Virus record (IMG/VR): IMGVR_UViG_3300042691_018353 | Coordinates: 1 to 23,469 of that record | DNA from: a virus | Length of the DNA stretch: 23,469 bases | Direction: 5' to 3' (one strand) | In this document: positions 1 through 8,542 of the stretch, piece after piece | Numbering within the stretch: position 1 is the first letter of the stretch | Layout of the letters: each line of letters opens with the position of its first letter | Translations under genes and position numbers: made by a program | The notes under the pieces: generated by a model | The model's database searches: none | The model's input: the letters and a program-made list of their open reading frames with translations, nothing else | What the model was told of the DNA's origin: nothing

Positions 1-1702
1 CTACAACACCTTGTAGACGACCATTCAAGTATTCTCTAAGATATCTAGCTTGACCTGCTTTACTGTGAGTTCTACTACTTAAAAGATTTGTGTTATACTT
101 TTCAGAAGCTTGCTTTAGTGCTTGATGAATTTCTCCTCCAATAGCAGTTCCTTCATAATTTTGTCCTCCAAGCTTAGTTACATCTCCTTGATCTTGGTAA
201 GGATAATCCAGATCTTTAATCAAACCTTTTGTTGAAATGTTAGGATTTTTAACAGACGTTATGTCTTTACCTAACATTTGTTTTATCTTATTAGATAAAG
301 TGGGTGCTCCAAAATTCGTGTTGTTATCTAGCGTTATACTACCTAAAGTGACCCACCCTGTTTTAGGATCATTTACCTTAACTGTTAATGAAACCTTATC
401 TTTAAATGAAGAATTAGACTGAAAATAGTATGGGTCTAATTTTACCTCTACATCTGTTTTTTTAATCCCAAGTCCTTTTGACAAGAGATCGTTTGTTTCA
501 TTAATTACAGATTTGAGATCGTTTGACTTTATTCTCTTATCTACAGCTTTACCAGCAACTTCATCTAGTTTATTAAATACCTTTTTTAAACCTTCCTTAG
601 GTGGGGCATTAAGTATATTTCTTAGAGGCTCTAATTTAACACTAGCATCGTCTATTGCACCATATATTGATCGATAAATAGGCATGCCTGTATTTCCAAA
701 CAACTCATCATGCAAAATTCTTTCATATCTAAGAGCTCTATGGGGCATTGCTGAGGTTTCAACATCTATTTCTGGTATAGTTTTACCAGTCTTCTTTACC
801 ATGAAATCTTCCAACCAACGAGTAGCTTCTGAACTTGTTAGACCAAAACGATTCATTACTTCAGGAGCAGCAACAAATCTTGTCCAATTTTGTCCCATTT
901 GAGGATCTCTTCCAAAAGGATATTTAGGAGGAGTGAGTGCTTTTTTAGCTGCAAGTAATTCTTGAACAGCTGGCTGAACTACTGGCTTACTAAGCACGCT
1001 TAGTCCTGGGCCTACACCTGCTGCTGATGCCAATAAATCAAATCCCATCATTGCTCCACCTAATACATTATTAGCTGTAAATCCTTTATTAGGATCGATA
1101 CCATATTGATTTGTTCCAGATACTTGTGATGCTAATCTTCCTGTTGATGTTATGGGGGCTAGCCATGGATGTGCGTTTATAAAGACATCTGAACCAGCTC
1201 GTCCAGCATCATAATCTCTTCCTGAGGGCGTGAGCATTGCTGCTGTTTTGACAAGTTCAGGAGTTTGAATAAAAGAAGCAGCTGACCATTCGCTAGGTGA
1301 GGCACTCTCTTTTATTACAAGATCTCCTGTATCAAAGTTGTATTTATACTTATCAGGGTTTGATTGTGCAATTTCTCTATTGCGTTGTCTTCTTATCTCT
1401 TCTGCTTTTTCTCTTTCAGGTCCAGACAATGGCACACGATCTGCACTTACAGTTGCTTGACTTCTCATGGAAGTTTCTATGTAATCCTGTTTAAGTCTTT
1501 TCTCGTCTTGAGCTTTAACTTTTACAGCAGTTTCGTTCTGTTGTTTGATATTTGGAACACCAGCTCCAACAGCATCGCTTGTAGGAGTCATTACAATACG
1601 ATCCTTCCATGAAAAGGGTTTAGTTGTAGCGTCTGTTGTAGTGGAAGACACCTCTCCTCCATCAGCATAGTTGTTTAACCAACCTTTTATTTTCTTTGCC
1701 AT
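1..1702 (-). CDS. Large internal virion (cargo/ejection-type) protein, 3'-truncated by window edge
   Basis: An open frame of 567 codons starts with ATG at 1702 and runs off the left edge with no stop, so the C-terminus is missing. The ATG overlaps the TAA of the upstream gene (TAATG), implying coupled translation. The N-terminus is lysine-rich and carries GWLNNYADGGEV (residues 7-18), a type of start I associate with internal virion proteins of Bacteroidota phages. Residues 55-112 are highly charged and probably helical. Residues 213-234 form a Gly/Ala/Met-rich hydrophobic stretch (GGAMMGFDLLASAAGVG) that could contact membrane or pack in a capsid lumen. The rest is mixed and hydrophilic. Its place directly after the muzzle genes matches the cargo proteins of crAss-like phages, which are packed in the tail or head and ejected into the host. 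No catalytic motif was seen. The class is an inference from position and N-terminus. Confidence 0.6.
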   Translation of the reverse strand, partial: MAKKIKGWLNNYADGGEVSSTTTDATTKPFSWKDRIVMTPTSDAVGAGVPNIKQQNETAVKVKAQDEKRLKQDYIETSMRSQATVSADRVPLSGPEREKAEEIRRQRNREIAQSNPDKYKYNFDTGDLVIKESASPSEWSAASFIQTPELVKTAAMLTPSGRDYDAGRAGSDVFINAHPWLAPITSTGRLASQVSGTNQYGIDPNKGFTANNVLGGAMMGFDLLASAAGVGPGLSVLSKPVVQPAVQELLAAKKALTPPKYPFGRDPQMGQNWTRFVAAPEVMNRFGLTSSEATRWLEDFMVKKTGKTIPEIDVETSAMPHRALRYERILHDELFGNTGMPIYRSIYGAIDDASVKLEPLRNILNAPPKEGLKKVFNKLDEVAGKAVDKRIKSNDLKSVINETNDLLSKGLGIKKTDVEVKLDPYYFQSNSSFKDKVSLTVKVNDPKTGWVTLGSITLDNNTNFGAPTLSNKIKQMLGKDITSVKNPNISTKGLIKDLDYPYQDQGDVTKLGGQNYEGTAIGGEIHQALKQASEKYNTNLLSSRTHSKAGQARYLREYLNGRLQGVV

Positions 1703-2583
1703 TATTTATAAGAGATTTGTGCTGGAGTCACAATGAACTGACTAGTTAAATGTGCGTCTGAGCGATTATCTAATATATGTCTTACTTTTAATTCTTTTGC
1801 TCTTAGAGGTTCCTTCTTAAAGGATCTCTTACCATAGTCCATATTTGACTGGTTCACCAACTTATCCAAAGATAGGGTTGAGCAACAGTCTGTTACAAAC
1901 AAAGGTATTCTTTTATCCTTTACCAAAGACCAGAATGTATTGTACTGGTAGAAGTTGTCACTCTTTGTGAAGGTGATGGTTTTGCTCTCAGTTCCATATA
2001 TAGGATATTTCATATACTCGCTGAGGTTGCGCAATGGTTTTGGTACAAGTTCTAGCACACCTGTAGACTGTTGTCCATTGTACAGAACAGCCTTGTTAAA
2101 CCATATGTCGTCAGTTTCTATTTTAGCATTGTCGTTCCATACACCATTAGGAGAGTCTAAATACTGATATGCTTTTGTATAGTCTTTTACGTTCTGCAAG
2201 ATTTCATCTTGGAACTGGTATGCAAAAGGATATTCTATTATATAAGGATACACAGTGTTGTAGTAGTAGTTGTATATCTTTGGATTGGTAAGATGTCTCC
2301 AAAGAGATGCTGTGTTTGTATTGGTAAACTTGAGATCTACTATGTCAAGCACAGTGAGTTCTGTAATACCAATTCTTATCTCCACTTCACAATTTGTAGT
2401 ACACCCCTTAACAGACTTTATTATTACAACACTCACGTTATCAGCCACCTCAACAGTCAGTCCAGATATAAGCTTACTCTTAGGAACAGATGTTCCCAAG
2501 ACGTTTCCAAAGTTATCTGTCACATCAAAAGGACCAGTTCTTGATCCTGCCTTTGTTAATTTTATGGTTATTATTCTTGACAT
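1702..2583 (-). CDS. Probable C-terminal segment of the muzzle protein with an N-terminal TGPF module
   Basis: 293 residues, ATG start, TAA overlapping the next ATG. Residues 1-72 form a small beta-rich module with TKAGSRTGPFDV, a glycine turn, a K-x-x-L-x-x-G segment and CTTNCEVEI. The same pattern opens the adhesin at 12110-13927. From about residue 92 the character changes to dense aromatic sequence: SLWRHLTNPKIYNYYYNT, then YPYIIEYPFAYQFQDEILQN (about 112-131), DDIWFNKAVLYNGQQ, LVPKPLRNL, MKYPIY, FTKSDNFYQYNTFW, and RSFKKEPLRAKELKVRHILD near the end. I recall these motifs from the extreme C-terminus of single-chain stabilisation/muzzle proteins of Bacteroidota phages. Together with the two upstream genes this suggests a muzzle split into several chains. 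It probably sits at the tail tip. Alternative: an independent tail-tip protein that evolved from a duplicated muzzle end. Confidence 0.62.
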   Translation of the reverse strand: MSRIITIKLTKAGSRTGPFDVTDNFGNVLGTSVPKSKLISGLTVEVADNVSVVIIKSVKGCTTNCEVEIRIGITELTVLDIVDLKFTNTNTASLWRHLTNPKIYNYYYNTVYPYIIEYPFAYQFQDEILQNVKDYTKAYQYLDSPNGVWNDNAKIETDDIWFNKAVLYNGQQSTGVLELVPKPLRNLSEYMKYPIYGTESKTITFTKSDNFYQYNTFWSLVKDKRIPLFVTDCCSTLSLDKLVNQSNMDYGKRSFKKEPLRAKELKVRHILDNRSDAHLTSQFIVTPAQISYK

Positions 2584-2602
2584 CTATAGTTAATTAATGT
2601 GA

Positions 2603-3415
2603 TTATGGACAATCCCCACTTGTACTACAAGGTAATGTCCCTCCTGTTATTGTTAATGGGAAGAATGATATTACTGAAGACTGTTGAGCACAAACTTTCA
2701 CTGTCTCTCCACTTAGCAGTATTGTATTCATAAATGTACCATCACACATAACATAAGTAAAGTCTGAAGTCTTGTCTGTGTCATTTGTCACTGTGTAACA
2801 GAAACAGTTTATACACTCACCAAAGGCAAGAATAGCAAACCCAACTCCAGGGTCAGCGAAAGGTGCATTACAAGAACATGCATTAATGAAGCTACCTGCT
2901 TCTAAATAAATTACATATTCTTCATTTGTGTAACATGATGTTAGTGTTACTGGTTGTAGAGTAAGTGTTGTATTTGTAATTGTATAAGTGAAACACGAAG
3001 GACAAATTGTTGTAGTTGATGTAGTGGTACTTGTACTTGTACTACTACTTGTAGTGGTTGTTGTTGGGTTTGGTTGTATTACAAAGTTTCCTTCAATCTC
3101 ACAATCAAGAACAGTTGTAGTTGTTGTAGTTGTAGGTTCTGGTGGCTTACACCCTATACAAGGAGTGGTTGTACTTGATGTGGTGAAAGGTACTTCCTCA
3201 AAAGCAATCGCAGATAGATCACATCCTCCATTGAGTCCTGAGTAGAAGAAATTGTTCTCAGCAACATACCAGTTTGGAATGTAGCTGTGAAAAGAAATCC
3301 AACTCTTTGTATTAAAATTAAACGAAAGAGTCCAGGACTTATTACAGAAATATTCAGGATCTGTAACGTCAATTACAGTTCTTCTATAAACAGGTGTACA
3401 ATTGTTTTGTGCCAT
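2603..3415 (-). CDS. Muzzle-derived segment fused to Thr-rich linkers and two Cys-containing beta modules
   Basis: 270 residues, ATG after an A-rich gap of 15 bases behind the muzzle stop. Residues 20-63 contain KSWTLSFNF, TKSWISFHSYIPNWY and NNFFYSGLN, which I recognise as a conserved stretch near the C-terminus of Bacteroidota-phage stabilisation/muzzle proteins. Thr/Ser-rich linkers follow (about 78-101 and 118-136). Two related modules come next: C141-x19-C161-x12-G174-x5-C180 and C206-x17-C224-x11-G236-x5-C242, each opening with an aromatic-Thr-Ile/Val-Thr-Asn strand (FTYTITN, CYTVTN). A similar module lies inside the muzzle protein at residues 637-674. No signal peptide or membrane segment is seen. 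The likely role is a displayed tail-tip component, possibly host-surface binding. That role is inference; the domain layout is visible in the sequence. Confidence 0.6.
   Translation of the reverse strand: MAQNNCTPVYRRTVIDVTDPEYFCNKSWTLSFNFNTKSWISFHSYIPNWYVAENNFFYSGLNGGCDLSAIAFEEVPFTTSSTTTPCIGCKPPEPTTTTTTTVLDCEIEGNFVIQPNPTTTTTSSSTSTSTTTSTTTICPSCFTYTITNTTLTLQPVTLTSCYTNEEYVIYLEAGSFINACSCNAPFADPGVGFAILAFGECINCFCYTVTNDTDKTSDFTYVMCDGTFMNTILLSGETVKVCAQQSSVISFFPLTITGGTLPCSTSGDCP
3008..3133. repeat. Low-complexity trinucleotide tracts encoding Thr/Ser linkers
   Basis: Two GTN-rich tracts on the plus strand (3008-3064 and 3113-3133) encode runs of Thr and Ser on the minus strand within the 270-residue gene, separated by a short cysteine-containing spacer. 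Imperfect trinucleotide reiteration of this kind is prone to slippage, so linker length may vary between isolates. Confidence 0.75.
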
Positions 3416-3430
3416 TTCTATCTCTTTTGT

Positions 3431-6400
3431 TTAACAAGCCCCAGACACATCTGGAAGTCCTGCTATTGTACCATCTGGTTTAATTTTAGCATAGTAGTTT
3501 AATCCAGAAAGTGAATTTGTTATTTTATGATACCAGTTTTGTCCATTGTATGGAATAGTCAGTCCTAAGTCTACATAGAATGTCATACCTGATGTAAATG
3601 TAGGTATGTCACTATATAGCGTAGCGCCACCTGTAGATATGAAGCATATCGCACCACCTGTTGTATTTCCTGCATCGTTTGTTCCAATCCAGTAATTAGG
3701 AGGTATTGCTGTTGTCGTGCTACTAGTGGTAGAAGTCGTACTTGTAGTACTTGTAGTTGACGTTGTGCTTGTGGTACTTGATGTCGACGTTGACGTGCTA
3801 CTACTACTTGTCGTAGTGGTTGTAGGACAATCGATAACAAGTTCCTCTATATAGAACTCTTTTGTTGTTTCATCGTATTTGATTCTTGGATCAGTAGGAA
3901 CATAGTCTAGTTTTGATATGATCACTCTATCATACTTAGAATCATACACACCATGTAATCCAATTCCATTGAAGTGGTTATCTGTGTCAACGTTAGGGAA
4001 ATGTCTCAATATCTCAAAAGCAAGATGGTCTGTGAAGAATCTGTTTAGTCCTGAGCCAAATGCAGAAAGATCTGTAGCACCTTGTCCTGTAAGAAGAAAC
4101 ACTTGTCCTCTCTTAGCATCTACAGTAACCTGTCCTTGAGGAATCTTCAAGAGCATTTTGTTCTGACATCCCACATATCCAAGATCTGTTTCAGCAAAGT
4201 CTACAGGAGGAGCTCCTTCAAATAGTTTACTGTTTCCTATATATGCAGCTTTTGGATTACTTGTATCAATTGTTATAAGCTGATTATACAGAAGTGTCTT
4301 GTTCTCAAACCTTGCAAGAATTTCTTTGTTCTGTACACCATCTAATGATGTAAGTTTTCCATAGTTCTGAGGGAAATCAAAAAACGAAATAGGACGATAT
4401 ATCAACCAGTTATTTGTTTGGTTTGTTACACTGTCCTGCTGCATATCAGAGTATATTGTTCTGAATGGATAGTAGGTGTAACAAAGCCTCTTCTGCCAGT
4501 CTACAGGAAGATGAGAGAAGTAGTTCTCTCTATTTTGTTTAGAATAGGTTACGTTATAGTAGTATGTATTGTCCTGAGCAATGGTTACAAAACTTTCTTG
4601 TAACCAGTCATCAGGAATACTTGTACTTACATGAGGCCAGAACTCCCCTTCTCTGTTATTGAACGCTTGACGAAGGTCTACATTTATTAAACTTTCGCAA
4701 TAGAACGAGGGAATACCATAAGCAAATAAGTAGAACTTACCATCATAGTATGTTCTTCCAGGATTATTTGTAGCAGGGGTTTGACTATTTGGACAATCAA
4801 AGTTGTGAGCCTTTATAGATATGAGGTTTGTCATATTTAAAGGATTACTATTAACTGTATTAGTATAGTTTCCCAATACAGATCTTGCAGAGTGCCAGTA
4901 TTTAGGATAGGCAACATTACCAATCTCATCGTAGAATATATCTGAATCATCAGGAGCACTTACACGATTATCTATGAAGAATGGAAGCTTTGTCTTGAAT
5001 GCAAATCTGCTGATGAACGTGTCGCCACCAAACACTGTTACAGTTCCTTGAGCATATGGATCCAATGACTTTTGAAGATCAATGTTTCTTTGGAATCCTG
5101 TATCAATAGTGTCATACGAATACATTTGTCCCCATTGGTTGACAAAGTCATTTTTCATAGAAGCATAATACGCAACAACTTTTGTATTGACTTCTTGTTG
5201 AGGTTTATTACATGAACTTCCTCTTGTAGTATCAGACAGAACAAATCTTGTATCATCCTCTATAAGACTTGTTCCTGATGACATGAGGCTTGGTGTGTTG
5301 TTTGGGAAAGGAAGCGCTGATCTTGTTAACGTAACTGCCTGTACACCACTTCCTAATGGTGTAATCGTGTAACTTATAGAACCACTTACATATACAGGAT
5401 AAGTTGTAGAGTTGTAAGTCAAACATGTTGACGCTCCAGGGATATTCACTGTCATTGATCCAGTTGCTGGATCTGTTATCTTTATTACAGTGTCATTTGT
5501 AGAAAGAATTGCGTTATTACAAATTTCATAAACTATGTAAGGAACATCGTATGTGTTAGTTTCACTAGCTGTCTTAATGTAAACTGATGATTCTCTATAC
5601 CAGTTGTTTACGTTGTGGTCATCGTTTACGTTTTGTACAACAGGAATAAGATATTGTGCAAGATCAATCTCTCTTTGCTTAACACCATTGTCGTTTGCTA
5701 TTATAGAAGAGTAGTCATATCCTGCAATAGAATTGAACGAGTATGCATAGTTTCTTCTTGTAATACCATTAACATATATTGTAAGGTATGACTGATAAGC
5801 AACAAACATTGCAGCTGGATCAAATGTTCCTGTAAAATTGGCTATCGATGCAGATGAGTCGAGAGCATCGTTTTGTGCTTCAGCTGTAAGAAGTTTATAG
5901 TTTGCATTATCTCTCACTTGTACGAAATGGGCTTTCCCTGCACCATACATTACGTTTTCAAGTTTTAGTATGTTCCCAAGGAAGGGTTGTCCAAAAGATG
6001 TATCAGGAGAATTAAATATAAGTCTATACGCAGACTCAGGAAACTTAAATCCATCTAGAGGAGATGGTGCGCAGTTTCCATTATCAATATCTGCAATCTT
6101 CTCAACTGTTCCAGCATAAATAGGATTACAACAAGTGTATGTTGGAGGAATTAGCGAATCTATATAAAATATGTCTCCTACGTACTGACCAGATGAGGTA
6201 TAGTTATTTAAAAAATATCCATCAGATGGAAAACTTGCATAAATATTGTCATCAAGACATGCTTTACATCCTTGATCGTTTGGATAATCAAAACAAAAAT
6301 CTACCCATGTAGAATATCCTAGTGGAGGATTTCCATGTGGAAGAGTCCAACCAAATGCTGTAAATGACGCCCCTCCTGTAGGAGCAGTATTAGCAAATAT

Positions 6401-8542
6401 GTTTGGAGGAGTGAATCTATAAAACACACCACCAGCACCAGTAATTTTATATCTGCTATATGTGTTACATGTTATAAAGGCTGTTCCTGATATGATGTTT
6501 GGTTTTGGATAGGAGAAAGAACACACTTCTTTTACTTCACCTGCTTTTACTTCTATTGTATCTAGTAAAGTTGTCTCACAATTTTGATATTCAATTACAG
6601 TATCTGTCTTTGCTGTAATCGTAAAGCTTCTACACGTAACTGTTGTATTTACTCCTGATATAAATGCAGTGGTGTAACTATTGCTTGAGTCATTGATAAA
6701 TGGATCAGGCCTAAGGTCGTTATATGGGTAGTTTGGATAGTAATAGTCTGTTCCTTCTCTATTGTACTTTCCTACATTCCTAAGTATGCCCTTTGCTATG
6801 ATGGACTTGTTTGTACCACGATCTCCTCTGACTATTTTGAATGCTACAATCTCTGACTTCTGCTCAGGTGTAAGATCTGATTGTTGTATTAGAGATAATA
6901 CTTGTCCAACATCAAGCTTTACACCAATTGGGAAGATTGCATCCTTTTGCATTACAGGAGCATACTTTCCATTACCATCTATAAATATTGTAGGACTTTC
7001 AAATATAGGAGAGACTAAGACATCAGGAAATTTGTGATGTCTGATTGGTTGATTAGAGAGTTCTCCCCACACTTCCTCGTTACATGGATAGGTTTCTGTT
7101 GATTCCCAATATGCAAACTCGCCATATTCCCAATCACCTTTGTAGGAACTCAATCCTGATTTACCAGGAGCGTCCCCAACTTTATATGCTGTATTATATA
7201 TTTTCCAATATGGACTGTAGCCTAAGTTGTTAACTATTGTATCAGGTTCACCTACAAAATCTTGATTTGTCTGATCGAGAAGAACTAAGTCTTGTGGATT
7301 GACAGCTCTTCCTGGGATGTGGAAACCATCTGTTTGTTTACCATTCCTTAGGAGGAAGACTATTTCAAACGCATACACCTCATCACGCATGTACCCACGT
7401 AGGTTTGTTGCGTTTACCTCATCAGCATAAGATTCTGTGTTTGGAATTCTATAACTCTGCCATTGAAGAGTTATTCTATTCGCTATCTTCTGGTAGTTTA
7501 TTCTTTCAGCAGACGTGAGGTTGTCCCATACAAGAATGTCTTGTACAGCTGTAATATCTTGAGCTACATCATAATATGGGAACTTCTCGAATATATCATC
7601 TACTGTAAGTCTTATCTGTGTTACATTTTGACCTGTGTAAATGATTTCTTTTTGAGCTCTATCTATAAAATATGTTCCAATCAGTTCTACAGAACTAATG
7701 TTATTTACTGTTTTAATTACAGCAACGTTGAAATACTGAAAGTATCCAGTGATATCTATGTTCTTAATATTCAACACAATAGATCTACCCACCTCATAAT
7801 TAAAATCAAGTGTAATCTTATTAGGATCAAAGATTGGGGTAGGGTTAGTTACAGAGTAGTAGGATGTATATCCTGTTCCTATGGAATCACAGTATTGTAT
7901 TGCGAATTGATATGTACCAGCTGTTAGGGCACCACCATTTCTTACATCTACAACACTAAGATCAGGAATCTCAAAGTTTGGTTGTACCTTGAGTTTGTTA
8001 CAATCAATGATAGGAATTCTCTCGTTGTCACAAACATCTGTTCCTGGAGTTACAGTGTATATGCTTGAAATGTCTTCAAGGTCAACGTATCTTCTTGGAT
8101 TAAATCCATCTGTCCAGTATATCTCTGTAGCACAGTTTGATATTTTATGAACAGCTTTGTGTATTGGATATTTTATGTTGAAGTTGAGACATGGTGCGTT
8201 TACAAATGTGCGATAGATGCAATCATTGTTATCCATATATCCAATCTCTGATTCTCCTGTATCAGGATTTGCAAGAAAGAATACGTGTTTACTTTTCTCA
8301 TTTATGAAGTGTTCGCCAATCAAATGATACCCTGTAGGAAAATTCAAACAAAACTCATTACCTGGTTCATTTTGATAATTGACAGAATTAGCGTCAAAGT
8401 TCTCAACAGAAGCGTTCAGAGCATACGATAGTATACCTTTTGGAATCTGATTTACAGATTGATCCATATTAAGGCCAAGTCTCCCTACATTATACTCTGG
8501 GTTTATATTATTACCCTGATTAGTTATTTCTTCTCCAGCCAT
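3431..8542 (-). CDS. Muzzle / tail stabilisation protein (very large)
   Basis: 1703 residues, ATG start 23 bases inside the upstream ring-protein gene. The N-terminus (NMDQSVNQIPKGILSYALNA, then NEPGNEFCLNFPTGYHLIG, EIYWTDGFNPRRY) matches my knowledge of crAss-like muzzle and P22 gp10-type stabilisation proteins, which close the tail distal end with a propeller fold. Other conserved stretches are NYPYNDLRPDPF (about 610), FNSPDTSFGQPFLGN, YYASMKNDFVNQWGQMYSYD, FGGDTFISRFAFKTKLPFF and NVAYPKYWHSARS. Between the conserved blocks lie apparent insertions. One holds C637-x14-Y-x2-C655-x12-G668-x5-C674, the module seen twice in the next gene. Another spans about 1005-1075. After KYDRVIISKLDYVP (about 1536) the chain ends in a 38-residue Thr/Ser linker (1574-1611) and a 92-residue tail domain. 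The final parts of the usual muzzle core appear to be encoded by the next two genes. Gene order ring-IHF-ring-muzzle supports the call. Confidence 0.85.
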   Translation of the reverse strand: MAGEEITNQGNNINPEYNVGRLGLNMDQSVNQIPKGILSYALNASVENFDANSVNYQNEPGNEFCLNFPTGYHLIGEHFINEKSKHVFFLANPDTGESEIGYMDNNDCIYRTFVNAPCLNFNIKYPIHKAVHKISNCATEIYWTDGFNPRRYVDLEDISSIYTVTPGTDVCDNERIPIIDCNKLKVQPNFEIPDLSVVDVRNGGALTAGTYQFAIQYCDSIGTGYTSYYSVTNPTPIFDPNKITLDFNYEVGRSIVLNIKNIDITGYFQYFNVAVIKTVNNISSVELIGTYFIDRAQKEIIYTGQNVTQIRLTVDDIFEKFPYYDVAQDITAVQDILVWDNLTSAERINYQKIANRITLQWQSYRIPNTESYADEVNATNLRGYMRDEVYAFEIVFLLRNGKQTDGFHIPGRAVNPQDLVLLDQTNQDFVGEPDTIVNNLGYSPYWKIYNTAYKVGDAPGKSGLSSYKGDWEYGEFAYWESTETYPCNEEVWGELSNQPIRHHKFPDVLVSPIFESPTIFIDGNGKYAPVMQKDAIFPIGVKLDVGQVLSLIQQSDLTPEQKSEIVAFKIVRGDRGTNKSIIAKGILRNVGKYNREGTDYYYPNYPYNDLRPDPFINDSSNSYTTAFISGVNTTVTCRSFTITAKTDTVIEYQNCETTLLDTIEVKAGEVKEVCSFSYPKPNIISGTAFITCNTYSRYKITGAGGVFYRFTPPNIFANTAPTGGASFTAFGWTLPHGNPPLGYSTWVDFCFDYPNDQGCKACLDDNIYASFPSDGYFLNNYTSSGQYVGDIFYIDSLIPPTYTCCNPIYAGTVEKIADIDNGNCAPSPLDGFKFPESAYRLIFNSPDTSFGQPFLGNILKLENVMYGAGKAHFVQVRDNANYKLLTAEAQNDALDSSASIANFTGTFDPAAMFVAYQSYLTIYVNGITRRNYAYSFNSIAGYDYSSIIANDNGVKQREIDLAQYLIPVVQNVNDDHNVNNWYRESSVYIKTASETNTYDVPYIVYEICNNAILSTNDTVIKITDPATGSMTVNIPGASTCLTYNSTTYPVYVSGSISYTITPLGSGVQAVTLTRSALPFPNNTPSLMSSGTSLIEDDTRFVLSDTTRGSSCNKPQQEVNTKVVAYYASMKNDFVNQWGQMYSYDTIDTGFQRNIDLQKSLDPYAQGTVTVFGGDTFISRFAFKTKLPFFIDNRVSAPDDSDIFYDEIGNVAYPKYWHSARSVLGNYTNTVNSNPLNMTNLISIKAHNFDCPNSQTPATNNPGRTYYDGKFYLFAYGIPSFYCESLINVDLRQAFNNREGEFWPHVSTSIPDDWLQESFVTIAQDNTYYYNVTYSKQNRENYFSHLPVDWQKRLCYTYYPFRTIYSDMQQDSVTNQTNNWLIYRPISFFDFPQNYGKLTSLDGVQNKEILARFENKTLLYNQLITIDTSNPKAAYIGNSKLFEGAPPVDFAETDLGYVGCQNKMLLKIPQGQVTVDAKRGQVFLLTGQGATDLSAFGSGLNRFFTDHLAFEILRHFPNVDTDNHFNGIGLHGVYDSKYDRVIISKLDYVPTDPRIKYDETTKEFYIEELVIDCPTTTTTSSSSTSTSTSSTTSTTSTTSTTSTTSTTSSTTTAIPPNYWIGTNDAGNTTGGAICFISTGGATLYSDIPTFTSGMTFYVDLGLTIPYNGQNWYHKITNSLSGLNYYAKIKPDGTIAGLPDVSGAC
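3710..3823. repeat. Trinucleotide tract encoding a 38-residue Thr/Ser linker
   Basis: 114 bases encode only Thr and Ser (muzzle residues 1574-1611), largely as a repeating Ser-Thr-Thr unit. The tract separates the muzzle body from a 92-residue C-terminal domain. Codons are varied (ACA, ACG, ACT, AGT, AGC, TCG), so selection on the protein rather than pure slippage probably maintains it. Confidence 0.85.

Noticed and set aside
2988-3245. Plus-strand Val-rich ORF resembling a membrane segment
   Set aside because: The valine run is the reverse reading of the Thr/Ser linker codons; an artefact of the trinucleotide tract.
1702-3431. Split muzzle as a sequencing-error frameshift
   Set aside because: Each boundary has an independent stop and an ATG with an A-rich lead-in, and extra modules sit on both sides, which a single indel cannot produce.
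3008-3823. Possible CRISPR-like or tandem repeat array
   Set aside because: The reiterations are trinucleotide and in frame with Thr/Ser linkers; no spacer-repeat periodicity of 25-40 bases is present.
7463-7927. Plus-strand ORF of 154 codons
   Set aside because: It lies fully inside the muzzle gene on the other strand. The product is a low-information Tyr/Cys/Ile-rich sequence with no motif, and no A-rich start context or neighbouring plus-strand genes exist.
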